Counted from the first letter of the stretch, positions 48,393 to 58,464 are shown. The stretch: DNA of 64,000 bases from Delphinapterus leucas (GCF_002288925.2 NW_022098095.1:372001-436000); one strand, 5' to 3'. Made by a program: numbers and translations. The notes: generated by a model from the letters alone, not told the origin.

Positions 48393-48499
48393 ACTCCCTC
48401 TCTTCTCTTCAAAGTATTTTCATATCTCTCTTTGGTCATATAAAGTATAAGCCCAGTTTGTTTCTTACCTGACTCATGAGATTACTTGTGTCTTCCTAG

Positions 48500-48700
48500 G
48501 TCACCAAGCGTGATGAAGACTCTTCTTTGATGCAGCTGAAAGAAGAATTTAGAACGTATGAAGCTCTGCGGCGAGAACATGACTCCCAGATAGTGCAGAT
48601 TGCTATGGAAGCAGGCTTACGAATTGCACCAGACCAGTGGTCCTCTTTGCTTTATGGGGACCAGTCTCACAAATCTCATATGCAGTCCATTATTGACAAG
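48500..48700 (+). CDS. RC3H1: RC3H1 exon: distal ROQ domain with Arg260 (residues 257-323)
   Basis: The exon encodes [17 protein letters not shown] through MQSIIDK, 67 codons, phase 0 at both ends. Arg260, the third reported RNA-contacting residue besides Lys220 and Lys239, is the fourth codon. The acceptor is GTGTCTTCCTAG at 48499, with a plausible branch point CTGAC at 48469-48473 (A 27 nt upstream). The donor is AAG|GTAGAC (48700/48701), weaker than most others in the gene. Because the exon is a multiple of three, skipping would be frame-neutral but would remove the end of the ROQ fold. The 5' end of an antisense L1 lies only about 100 bp upstream, so this exon has an unusually short stretch of original intron in front of it. 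Confidence 0.97.
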
Positions 48701-49528
48701 GTAGACACTTTTTTGTTCCTTACTTCTTGGACTAATCATGGAGTTTTGGTAATTCATTTATTTAACAAGTGTATATTTAAGTGAATCCTGTATGTCAGGC
48801 TCTTATAAATTATATTCTCCGTAGCTGAGTGTCATGTCATAACTAGTCACATCATAGTAGCAGTTTGTTCATGTAAAGGTTTTTTAAATTGAGGTATAAT
48901 TGACATTGTTCATATAAGATTTGATTTAATTAGTTTTAATGCTTTATCCAGTGCTGTCTCACATTCCTGTGACAGTCTCCTATCTCTATTTTTTCATTGC
49001 CTTTCTTCCTTCTTTTATTGTTTTCTGAGTTTTGATCACTGTATTAGTTGAATTCATTTTCTAAACGCCTTTATTGTCCTCCTGGAACAGCCATTTAATG
49101 GCCTGGAAGATGTATACATTGAGGTTTCTTGTGGTTCTTAGCCAGAAAAATTTCACATTATAAGTTACCAACCATTCTATATTTGATCAAATTTTCAGTA
49201 AACTTATTTCTACTTTATTTGTTGTCTGTTATGATGAAAAGATCACTTGAGTACACATGAATTTTAGGTCAGGCCCCACTATTTCTGACTCTAAGAGTTA
49301 TATTTAATTCTTTTAAAACTATAGAATAATACTTAAACTGGTTTTGTTGCAGTTCAACGTGAAATATGTGAAAGTACTGTATAAAAATCTTAAAAGGGCC
49401 ATGTAAATATATTATGTTCAATAATTTTTTTAAAATTTTTACTATTTACCTTAATTTTTACTATTTTATCTTAAGTCCTTATAACCATAGAGATGATTAT
49501 ACATTAGAATCCACCTTACATTTAATTT
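48701..49528. other. RC3H1 intron sequence
   Basis: No repeat named; a short old L1 3' UTR-like piece may lie at 48880-48960 (AATTGAGGTATAATTGACAT). Confidence 0.4.
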
Positions 49529-49540
49529 AAAGAAATAATG

Positions 49541-49843
49541 ACGGGACTTCCTTGGTGGCACAGTGATTGCGAGTCCACCTGCCAATGCAGGGGACACAGG
49601 TTTGGGCCCTGGTCTGGGAAGATCCTACATGCCGCGGAGCAGCTGGGCCCGTGTGCCACAACTGCTGGGGCCTGTGCACCTAGAGCCCATGCTCCACAGT
49701 GGGGGAGGCCAGCACAGTGAGAAGCCCACACACCACGGTGAAGAGTATTCCCCCACTCGCTGCAACCGGAGAGGGCCCACACGCAGCTGCGAAGACCCAG
49801 CGCAGCCAAAAATAAATACATTAAATAAATAAATTTTAAAAAA
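49541..49843 (+). repeat. Long CHR-type SINE with 12 bp target-site duplication
   Basis: GGGACTTCCTTGGTGGCACAG head, long 3' variant and AATAAATA tail. AAAGAAATAATG at 49529-49540 recurs at 49844-49855. Confidence 0.92.
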
Positions 49844-49930
49844 AAAGAAATAATGTTAGTATGTAAGAGTAGCCTAAATAAAATAATATTTAACACTTAC
49901 TGAGAGCTTAGTGTGTGTCTGGTGGTTTTA

Positions 49931-50137
49931 TTTTATTTTTTGATTTTAGTGCGTCAATACTTTGCTCAGAATATTTTAGTTTAGTTTATGTTAGTTTAGT
50001 TTAGTTTCGTTCAGTTCAGTTTTTGGCCTCACCACGTGGCTTGCAGAATCTTAGTTCCCTGACCAGGGATTGAATCCTGGCCACAGCAATGAAAGTGCCA
50101 AGTCCTATCCACTGGACTGCCAGGGAGAGCTTCCTAT
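49931..50137 (-). repeat. Short CHR-related SINE with (TTAGT)n tail
   Basis: The right side GGACTGCCAGGGAGAGC is the SINE head reversed. The tail at 49975-50022 has expanded into TTTAGT/TTCAGT-type pentamers. CT(G/A)GTGGTTTTA flanks both sides (49919-49930, 50138-50149). Confidence 0.8.
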
Positions 50138-50149
50138 CTAGTGGTTTTA

Positions 50150-50320
50150 AATAATTCATTTAATCTTCTCAACAGCCCTGTATTATTCCTTTTATACAGA
50201 GACAGAGGGAGATTAAATACATTTCTCCAGGATCACGTAGGTAATAACTGACAAAGCTGGATTTGAACTTGAACATTCTGACTCTAGAATCCCTGCTCTT
50301 AACTACTAAACCTCTTTCCA
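50150..50320 (-). repeat. MIR SINE
   Basis: CATTTAATCTTCTCAACAGC, GATCACGTAGGTAATAACTG, GGATTTGAACTTGAAC and CTGCTCTTAACTACTAAACC are the reverse-strand MIR in full order. Confidence 0.8.
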
Positions 50321-50480
50321 GACTATTCTCCCCCTACCCCATGCCACCCTTTTTTTTTTTTTGCTATTCCTAAAGGTAGAATTCTTGAAATAAGTAGAAG
50401 GTTGATGTCAAAGGAGAATTAGGAAATGTTTTATAACTGCATGGTGTGTAATTGTCAGTATAATGTGTATTATTTGTTCT

Positions 50481-50620
50481 GTCCTATAGATACCTTTATC
50501 AAAACTTCACCTGCAGCTCCTAGGCCTGAAATTATGCAGTGGACTGATTATAACCTTAATCATGATCTTTTAAAGGAGTGGCTTTCTACCTCTGAAGAGA
50601 AACTTGACTTGCTTTTATGA
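50481..50620 (+). other. Unrecognised 45-codon open frame behind an acceptor-like site
   Basis: A pyrimidine-rich TTATTTGTTCTGTCCTATAG ends at 50489. In the next frame an open reading runs to TGA at 50618-50620 with protein-like, charged composition (PRPEIMQWTDYNLNHD, LLKEWLSTSEEKLD). I do not recognise it. The frame does not agree with the phase-0 end of the RC3H1 exon at 48700: spliced to that exon, a different frame would stop after 27 codons. It could be a processed-pseudogene fragment, repeat-derived or chance. Confidence 0.25.
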
Positions 50621-50842
50621 AAATTCTACAAGGAGGTTAAATTAACCTTCTTGTCTGAACTGGACTATATAACTAGATGTATATCCTGCAATAATTTTCT
50701 CACACCATGAGCAGTAATTTGAATTTAATATCCTAAACCTTCTTACAACAATCTGGTAAATGAAGTTAGTAGTGTGACATCTTATTATTATATAGAGCAA
50801 TAGAACTTCGTGTGATAATGAAAATGTTTGGTATACATGCAT

Positions 50843-50992
50843 TGTCCAGTATGGTGATCACGAGCCACACTTGGCTATTAAACACTTGATGTGTAACTTG
50901 TGTAACTGATGAACTAAAATTTTTATTTTACATACTTAAAATTTTTAATAGCCATATGTTGCTAATGGCTACTGTATTGGACAGTGCAAATG
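50843..50992. mobile_element. MER5A-type hAT DNA transposon remnant
   Basis: TTGTCCAGTAT at the left and TATTGGACAGTGC at the right are inverted ends. ACGAGCCACACTTGGCTATT and TAATGGCTACTGTATTGGAC match MER5A. Confidence 0.8.
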
Positions 50993-51169
50993 GAGAATTT
51001 ATTAAAAGTGATAAGAAAAACAATAACCCTAGTAAGTTAATAGGCAAAGAAATATGAAATAACAGTTCACAAACAGGAAGTATATCTAGTTGATGGACTA
51101 GAATTCGATGCCAATAATAAATACATTTAAAGCAGTGACATGCCAAATATTGCCTGTTAAACTATAAAG

Positions 51170-51600
51170 AAATATACTCTCATTCATTGCTGATGGTTTG
51201 TAAAATGCATTACAGGTCTTTTGAGAAACAGTTTGTCAGTGAAGCCTCAAAATATTTTTGTACTTTACCAAACCTACTATTTCCAGGAATTTATTTTAAG
51301 GGAATAATCCAGACTTTCAAAAAGGTTATGAATGCAAAGGTGTTAATTGCTAAATTATTCACAAAGGATAAAATAAAGGGATGGTTAAAGAAGTCAAGAT
51401 ACATCTGCTCAGAACACTGTTACATGGCTATTAAAATTGTGGTCATATCAGGACAGATACTCTCTTCAGCTATTAAGTAGCACTTGATTTCTTTTAAAAA
51501 AAATGTTAGTGAAATATTTTTGTTAAGTCTCAGTGGTAGATACATGGGTGTTATTATATTAGACAGTTACTTTGAAGTATTTCATAATAAAAATGGTTAG
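51170..51600 (+). repeat. Old L1 ORF2/3' fragment
   Basis: ATTCATTGCTGATGGTTTG, CCAGGAATTTATTTTAAGGG, GGATGGTTAAAGAAG and ACATGGCTATTAAAATTGTG follow the C-terminal ORF2 region of old L1s in order. Confidence 0.7.
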
Positions 51601-51622
51601 GTATTTTAAAAATACCTTTGTT

Positions 51623-51835
51623 GGGCTTCCCTGGTGGTGCAGTGGTTGAGAGTCCGCCTGCCGATGCAGGGGACACGGGTTCATGCCCTGGTCCGGGAAG
51701 ATCCCACATGCCTCGGAGCTGCTGGGCCCGTGAGCCATGGCCGCTGACTGAGCCTGCGCGTCCGGAGCCTGTGCTCTGCAACGGGAGAGGCCACAACAGT
51801 GAGAGGCCCGCGTACCGCAAAACAAACAAACAAAA
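51623..51835 (+). repeat. CHR-type SINE with 9 bp target-site duplication
   Basis: GGGCTTCCCTGGTGGTGCAG head, GCGTACCGC then an AAAC-type tail. ACCTTTGTT at 51614-51622 recurs exactly at 51836-51844. A 4-base duplication (CTGACTGA) sits near 51746. Confidence 0.94.
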
Positions 51836-51844
51836 ACCTTTGTT

Positions 51845-52879
51845 ATAATATTAATGGTAGGCAAATCCGTAAGTTTATAAATAGCTGATTATGAGTATAT
51901 GAAAAACATGCAAAGATGAAAAATTGAATAAAGACATGCCAGCATTTTAATGATTAGTTGTGTTATTCCATGTTTTTTAAAATGTATACTTTTTAAAAAT
52001 TTACCTTTTAGAATGACCTTTGGGGGAGAAAAAGTTCTACATGTATATATACATATATATATATATTTTAAGTGAAAGTGAGTTTATTTAGAGAGATACA
52101 CATTCCATAGGCAGAATGCTGTCAGTCTCAGAAGTGAGAGCAACCCTCATCTATATTAATAAACTACATAGAGAGCTAAATGTTTCCAAGTAAGAACCTT
52201 TAGTTAGTATCACATAACCAGTTTTTTTACTTTACAGGTCATATGTACTGACCAGCTTAGGGGAGTTAGTGCAAGTATGTGTGTCATTAAGCCTTGAGAA
52301 AATACACAACCTGATAGCTTCCAAGAATCCCAAACCAATATAGGATTTTTTGAACTGGAATGAACTTCTCAAATTATTTAGTCCATACAACAGATGGAGT
52401 TCAGATAGTGTCTGTAAAGGTTATATCTGATGTCATAATCTTTGGTCCGTAACAGAACTTGAATTCAAACACAGTTTGAGTACAGTTTCATTGTTCGTGC
52501 TGTTGTATAGCATTATCTCTAGACAGTATTTCCAAACTTCAATTATTTGGAAAGACCCCAAGAGCCAAACTAACACAATACTGTAAGAACTGGAGATGTA
52601 AAGAGTATTTCCAAATTGAGGATGTGAGAAAGATCTCACATTTGAGGAATGTGATGACAGAGGGAAGAGAGAGTATACAATATATCAACCTGTGGATGCA
52701 GAGAAGTGCAGGGTTTGTTCAAGTAACAAGTGATCCAGTCTGGCCAGAGCATGGGATGTGTGGGAGGATAAAAATTAAAATATAATTAATTGCAAAAATG
52801 GTTGTGATATTGTAAATAATCTTTATTTTAAAAGGATTATCTGGTCTTTGAGGGAAGTTAATATTTATCTTTTTTTAAG
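51845..52879. other. RC3H1 intron sequence
   Basis: Nothing named apart from a (TA)n/ATATAC microsatellite at about 52040-52067. Confidence 0.45.
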
Positions 52880-53012
52880 TTGCAGACCCCAGCCTCTTTT
52901 GCACAAAGTGTTCAGGAACTAACAATTGCTCTCCAGAGGACTGGAGATCCAGCAAACTTGAATCGACTAAGACCCCATTTGGAGCTATTAGCAAACATTG
53001 ACCCTAGTCCAG
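52880..53012 (+). CDS. RC3H1: RC3H1 exon: HEPN-C half-domain (residues 324-367)
   Basis: The exon encodes [19 protein letters not shown] through NIDPSP plus one base of Asp368. It supplies the first part of HEPN-C, which packs against HEPN-N around ROQ. I chose the acceptor TTTTTTAAG at 52879 because it retains Leu324-Gln325, which I recall in mammalian Roquin-1. A second AG six bases later (TTGCAG at 52884-52885) has the generally stronger CAG form and would drop those two residues without a frameshift. The donor is CCAG|GTAAGC at 53012/53013. Length is 133 nt, phase 0 in and phase 1 out. This exon is missed by simple ORF scanning because of its length. Confidence 0.93.
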
Positions 53013-53570
53013 GTAAGCCCAGGGAAAATTAACGGACTATCCTATATGTGCCTTAGTGCTATTCAGTGAGTCTTTTAATTATCTTTTGTTACATTTCTCT
53101 AGAATTTCCTGGTGTAGTAATTCCGAATCTTTTCTGTAGTATTTAAGTTTCTGGCCCCAATCTTGTCTGTCTCTTTATTACTTCAACTAATATTTATTTA
53201 ATAGTGTTTACTGTGCTGCTCACTTTACCAGCAAAATAGGATCCCTCTAGGATCCTTTATGTTTCCTCCCTCTCTCATCACAAATTGTGCTCTATTTTTA
53301 TCATTTTCATCTCTTTTGATAAAACTCAAGTTTTCTCATTTTTTCTGTATCATATGTCCTTAGTTGCATTTTTTTGGTCCCAACTTTACTTTCTCTACGA
53401 TAATCTTGTTCCATCACATATCCTCCCTTGTGTGTCTACTTTGTCCAGCCATTTCCTGTTCCTTCTCCTTGACCTGAAAGTCACCCAACCTTCATTTTTC
53501 ACTTAATATTATATCTAGGGTGTGTTAGCTTATATCCTATTGCTGTCCCTGTGTTTATTCCTACTACTGC
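53013..53570. other. RC3H1 intron sequence
   Basis: Pyrimidine-rich sequence; possible old LINE debris, not assignable. Confidence 0.35.
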
Positions 53571-53582
53571 ACTAAAATTCTT

Positions 53583-53787
53583 TTTTTTTTTTGCGGTACG
53601 CGGGCCTCTCACTGTTGTGGCCTCTCCCATTGCGGAGCACAGGCTCCGGACACGCAGGCTCAGTGGCCATGGTTCACGGGCCCAGCCGCTCTGCTGCATG
53701 TGGGACCTTCCCGGACCAGGGCACGAACCTGTGTCCCCTGCATCGGCAGGCAGACTCTCAACCACTGCGCCACCAGGGAAGCCCTGA
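53583..53787 (-). repeat. CHR-type SINE with 12 bp target-site duplication
   Basis: Poly(T)-GCGGTACGCGGGCC to CACCAGGGAAGCCC. ACTAAAATTCTT at 53571-53582 recurs exactly at 53788-53799; few differences from the copies at 7875 and 47604. Confidence 0.95.
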
Positions 53788-53799
53788 ACTAAAATTCTT

Positions 53800-54383
53800 A
53801 ACATTCACTAGTAATTTCCTAGTTTCTAATTCCAAAGATTTCTTCTCGGTCCTTAAATAACTTGATTTGTCTTTAGCATTTGATAATGTTGTTGACCACT
53901 TCCTTGATATGGAAACTCTCCTGATACCTTATCTTTCTGTAGTCTTATGATTCTCTTCTGGCCTGTCCGAATGCTGGTTCTGTCATATTTTGACCACTCT
54001 TTCCTCTTCTGCCTCCTAAGGAGTAGGCTGGTTGTGTTCTTGGAATTTTGTTTTTTCTGCACTCTTCTGTTGATGATGATGGTCATTTATTCTCAGCATC
54101 AGGTACTATTCCTTTATAGATAATAGACTCCCAAATATCTCTATCACTGTTATCTCTTCATCACTCCAGACCTACTTTCACAAATGCTTTCTGAGATTCT
54201 GTATCCTCTCCTCTCCTCAGTGTGTTTCAAAACAAACTCATCTTCCCTTGATACCTGCTCTTCCTCCTGTCTTCCCTTTCTCTGTAAATGACCTCATTCT
54301 CTGAGGTATGTAAGCTTAAAACTTGAGCCTTTTGTCTTACTTTATATCTTTTCCTTTCACTTGCTCTACATAGCATTTCAGAC
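53800..54383. repeat. Old LINE-like debris
   Basis: AACTCATCTTCCCTTGATAC and GCTCTTCCTCCTGTCTTCCC are words I associate with L2-type sequence; low certainty. Confidence 0.35.
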
Positions 54384-54394
54384 AACAGGATTTT

Positions 54395-54731
54395 TTTTTT
54401 TTTTTTAGCCGCATTGGATCTTCATTGCTGCACACGGGCTTTCTCTAGTTGTGGCGAGTGGGAGCTACTCTTCATTGCAGTGCGTGGGCTTCTCATTGCG
54501 GCGGCTTCTCATGTTGCGGGGCACGGGCTCTAGGCACATGGGCTTCAGTAGCTGTGGCACGTGGGCTCAGTAGTTGTGGCACACAGGCCCTAGAGTGCAG
54601 GCTCAGTAGTTGTGGTGCATGGGCTTAGTTGCTCCGCAGCATGTGGAATCTTCCCGGACCAGGGCTCAAACCCTTGTCCCCTGCATTGGCAGACGGATTC
54701 TTAACCACTGCGCCACCAGAGAAGCCCTAGC
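54395..54731 (-). repeat. Long CHR-type SINE with 11 bp target-site duplication
   Basis: AGCCGCATTGGATCTTC at the left, GCGCCACCAGAGAAGCCC at the right. CAACAGGATTT at 54384-54394 recurs at 54732-54742. Confidence 0.92.
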
Positions 54732-54742
54732 CAACAGGATTT

Positions 54743-55026
54743 ATCTGTTCTTTCACAATATCCCTCTATCCCATGCCTATTAATACTGCCTCAGTTGAGG
54801 GCCTCATTCCTTTTCCTGAGACTAAACTTAGCCTTTCATTTTTCTCTACTCTTTTAATTCTTCCTTCTAGTCTACTTACTGCTGCAAAATGAATCACATC
54901 TCAGATCTTATTTTACACTCATAAACTTTTAAGTGACACCCTTTGCTTATAGAATAAGGTTTGGAACTCTTGACCATGACATTCAGAGTAGTAAATTTAT
55001 TACCAAAATCGCTTAATCAAACCAGG
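54743..55026. other. RC3H1 intron sequence, probable old LINE debris
   Basis: No assignable feature. Confidence 0.35.
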
Positions 55027-55034
55027 TAAGATCT

Positions 55035-55192
55035 TTTTTTATGTTTTTATTTTATTACTTTTCAAAAATTATTTATTTTTTTGGCTGTACCACATGGCAT
55101 ATGGGATCTTAGTTCACCGACCAGGGGTCAAACCCAGGCCCAGGGCAGTGGAAGGGCAGAGTCTTAACCACTGGACTGCCAGGGAATTGCCC
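55035..55192 (-). repeat. Short CHR-related SINE
   Basis: TTTGGCTGTACCACATGGC to GGACTGCCAGGGAATTGCC, with TAAGATCT at 55027-55034 and 55193-55200. Confidence 0.85.
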
Positions 55193-55200
55193 TAAGATCT

Positions 55201-55528
55201 ATTTTTAGATCCCAGTGATTTTTTTTTTTCCCCCCACTTCTGTGCTTTGATCATTCTGAGCAATCAAAAGAGCACTTCACAAGCTCACTACCTCATCAGC
55301 ACCGATCTGTCTACCTAATTCTATGCCAATATATTCTACTCTCCTTGTGTAATAGTGGATAAACCATGTAACAGTGGATAAACTTCTAGCTAAGGCCACC
55401 CTCTCTCCTCATGCACCAATATCATCTTGTCAAATATATCCTTCCAGTATCATCTGTTTCTTATGTCATCAGTTTTCTTTCTCTACTACAGTAGCTCTAT
55501 CAACATACATTTTATTGTTCCTGTCATC
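55201..55528. other. RC3H1 intron sequence
   Basis: Nothing named. Confidence 0.35.
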
Positions 55529-55541
55529 AAAACCCACTTTT

Positions 55542-55808
55542 TAAAAAATTAATTTATTTATGTATTATTTTTGGCTGTGTTGGATCTTCGTTGCTGTGCG
55601 TAGGCTTTCTCTAGTTGCAGCAAGCGGGGCTTCTCTTGTTGCGCAGCACGGGGCCTAGGCGTGCAGGCTTCAGTAGTTGTGGCACGCGTGCTCAGTAGTT
55701 GTGGCGCACAGGCTTAGTTGCTGCAAGGCATGTGGGATCTTCCTGGACCAGGGCTCGAACCCATGTGCCCTGCATTGGCAGGCGGATTCTTAACCACCAG
55801 GGAAGCCC
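55542..55808 (-). repeat. CHR-type SINE with 13 bp target-site duplication
   Basis: TTTATGTATTATTTTTGGC at the left to ACCAGGGAAGCCC at the right; the ACTGCGCC head segment is partly deleted. AAAACCCACTTTT at 55529-55541 recurs exactly at 55809-55821. Confidence 0.92.
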
Positions 55809-55821
55809 AAAACCCACTTTT

Positions 55822-56590
55822 GACACCATTTGTCATCTACCTACGATTCCAGTTCTCTCCTTTTTATAGCACTCTCTTGAATGCAGTCCAATCAGGCGTT
55901 TATCTCTACCACTCAATCAAAATTGCTTTTGTCAAAGTCACAAGTGATTTCCATGCAGCTAATTCCAAATGTCAGTTCTTGGTTCTTTTTGTGTTTGACC
56001 TGTTAGCAACATTTAACGTTGTTTACTCTCTACTCCTTGTACCACTCTTTTAACTTCCAGGCCACCACACCCTCCTAGTTTTCTTCTTACTTTATTGAAA
56101 CCTCCTTCTTAGCCTCTTGCTGATTTCTTCTCATCTCCGTAGCCTCTAAACTTTTTTTTGTTTTTTTCCCATAGCGTCTCACCTTTTTTTCCCCATAGCC
56201 TCTAACCCTTGAAGTGCTTCCAGAATTTAATCCTTGTGTCTCTTTTCTATTTATACTCATTCCCCAGGTAATCTCACATAGTGTCTTCAAAGTTTCATGG
56301 CTTTAAATATTATTTATATGACTCACACATTTACTATATTTCGTCAATTCTGAAGCTCACAATTTTTTTTTCAGATTTTAGCATTTCTGAAACTGGGCTG
56401 CATTTGTATAATCAATGACAGGTGATAATTAGCAATCTTTTCCATTTTGGTAGCACATAAAATAATGGTATGTGTTACAGTTCATGGTGTTTTAGAATCT
56501 GTATAACATAGTGTATACAGCCTAGACCTTCTTCCTGAATTCTTTTTTATATTCACCTGCCTGCCCAATATCCAGTAGTTCTACTTGAAT
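55822..56590. repeat. Old LINE-like debris
   Basis: CAAAGTCACAAGTGATTTCC and GCAACATTTAACG-type words are common in old mammalian LINE sequence; not securely named. Confidence 0.35.
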
Positions 56591-56599
56591 ATCTAATAA

Positions 56600-57450
56600 G
56601 AATTTCAAAAATAGTCTGTCCAAAAGTGAGTTCCATCCCCTGTCCCCCGCCCACCCACCATTCCTGTTAGTGGCAACTCCATCCTTCCATTTCCTCAGTC
56701 CAAACACCTTGGAAATACCATCAACTCGTCTTTCTCTCATAAGGTACATTGGATCTATCAGTATATCGTGTAGGCCTTACCTTTAAAATCCATTAGGAAT
56801 CCATCTACTTATCACCTTCACTGCTACCCCCCTCATCCCTCTTCATAGATTATGGAATAGCCTTCTGTTGTCTGTCTGGTTCTAACATAGGAGCCAGAGT
56901 GATCCTATTACCCCTCTGCTCAAAAACTCTCCAGTGCTTTCCATCACTCAGTAAAAGCCAGTCTTTTCTATGACCTACCAGGCCTCACATGATCTGGTCT
57001 TCCTTTACCTGTCTCCAACTTCTTTTACTCTTTTCCCACCTCATTCATTCCAGATTTCACCTCCATGAACATATCAGGCATACTCCCATATTAGGCCCTT
57101 TGCACTTATTCTTTCGTTTTCCTAGAATGTTTTTCTCCTCTGTATCCTAATATATCTACAAGGCACACTCAAACCCTACTTTCATGTCTTTAATCAAATG
57201 TAACCTTCTCAAGGAGGCCTTTTCAGGCTACCCTGTCTAAAATTTTACACATACCTGTCCCACTCCCTTTCCTTGCTCTATTTATTCAACTCAGTATCTA
57301 AATACTTTGTGTTTTGGTTGTTTATCTTATTGATTATCTGGCTTTTCTCCTTGAATAGAATAGGGATTTTTGTTTTGATTGCTACTGCTTCCCTCGCAAC
57401 TAGAATAATACCTGGAACTTAGTAGGTGTTCATTAAAATACTTTGTTGTA
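56600..57450 (+). repeat. L2 LINE, long 3' portion
   Basis: CTCCAGTGCTTTCCATCACT, CACATGATCTGGTCTTCC, GGCCCTTTGCACTTATTC, TCTCAAGGAGGCCTTTTCAG and the terminal CTGGAACTTAGTAGGTGTTC appear in L2 order over about 850 bp. Confidence 0.8.
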
Positions 57451-58345
57451 TGACTGATCTCTTTACTTTCTCTGCATCTTTATCCTTTTTTACTGTTGAA
57501 ATTCCACCTGTCTTTCAAAGCCTAGTTCAAATGCCATCATCCAGAAGTTTTTTAGAGTGTTCCAACAGGAAGTCATTTCTACATATGTGTTCTCACTTCA
57601 TTTTATATTTCTTTTAGAGAACATTTCATATTTAGCCTTACAGTTAATTTTTCCTTTATAAAGTCACAGTACTTAACTAAACGAAGAGTGTGTATAGCAT
57701 AGCTGCTTTATATAATAGCTCTTCTACTAAATTTTTTAAGCTTTCTGTTTAGCAATACTTGTTTTACAAAGAATTTCAAAATAGACATTACAAATTGGCT
57801 GACTGTAGGCAGTCCACAGTCAAGTTTGTTTGATCCACAAAGTGTTGGTCTGCACTATACTCTAAATTTTTTAAGTGCAAACACTCAAAAACTAGAAATT
57901 TTTACATAAAACTCTCAAATTTCAGTTTTCCCTAGGAAACAGTGGTGTATCTGCCAGTGTCAGCCTTGCATCTTCACATAACAACAGTCAGCTAAAGTTG
58001 AGTAGTAACGATAATCTTAGATGTGAGACATACTCTTTAACACAATCCCTGTCACTCTTTATTGCTATTTCCAACACTAAGGGTCTGAAGACGGTTGCCA
58101 TTTATTATCTGTCATATTTAATTCCTTTATGTTACCTTCACTGTCCCTGAAGTTATTTTAGATTGTAGCACCTGCTTTAAAAGGATATATTTATTCCTTT
58201 AAGATGATGTTCAGGTGAATAAGCTATTTCATGAATAGCTGTATGAAGCTTGATTTCACTGAAGTGCTGACACTCCTTTACTAATTTAATACTGGGCAGA
58301 ACATTGAATAACATAGTCTGAAATTTTTTAAAATTTGTTGTGTAG
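57451..58345. other. RC3H1 intron sequence
   Basis: No gene or named repeat. Confidence 0.45.
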
Positions 58346-58464
58346 ATGCTCCTCCTCCTACTTGGGAACAGCTAGAAAATGGGCTGGTTGCTGTGCGTAC
58401 AGTGGTACACGGGTTGGTTGATTATATCCAGAATCACAGCAAAAAAGGAGCAGATCAACAGCAG
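58346..58464 (+). CDS. RC3H1: RC3H1 exon: end of HEPN-C and linker (residues 368-407)
   Basis: The exon reads [17 protein letters not shown] through KKGADQQQ, completing HEPN-C (to about residue 396-404) and opening the glutamine-containing linker before the zinc finger. The acceptor is TTGTTGTGTAG at 58345 and the donor CAGCAG|GTAAAG at 58464/58465. Length is 119 nt, phase 1 in and phase 0 out; the reading joins both neighbours without a gap. The upstream intron (5.3 kb) is packed with SINE and old LINE debris; the downstream one is 1.3 kb and shows no repeat I could name. Confidence 0.95.

Larger units (their letters stand above)
42868..48400 (-). mobile_element. Large antisense L1 with 5' terminus (L1-C)
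   Basis: The 3' UTR at the left (TTGGTCAGCCATTTTATACA) differs from L1-A, so it belongs to another subfamily. ORF2, ORF1 and a short 5' UTR follow; the right end TCCGCCATCTTGACTCCCTC is a genuine L1 5' end (GGGAGTCAAGATGGCGGA on its own strand). The 5' UTR here is only about 390 bp against about 2.3 kb in L1-A, so it has an internal deletion or a different promoter type. One SINE (47604-47810) is nested in ORF1. No clear target-site duplication seen. Confidence 0.92.
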
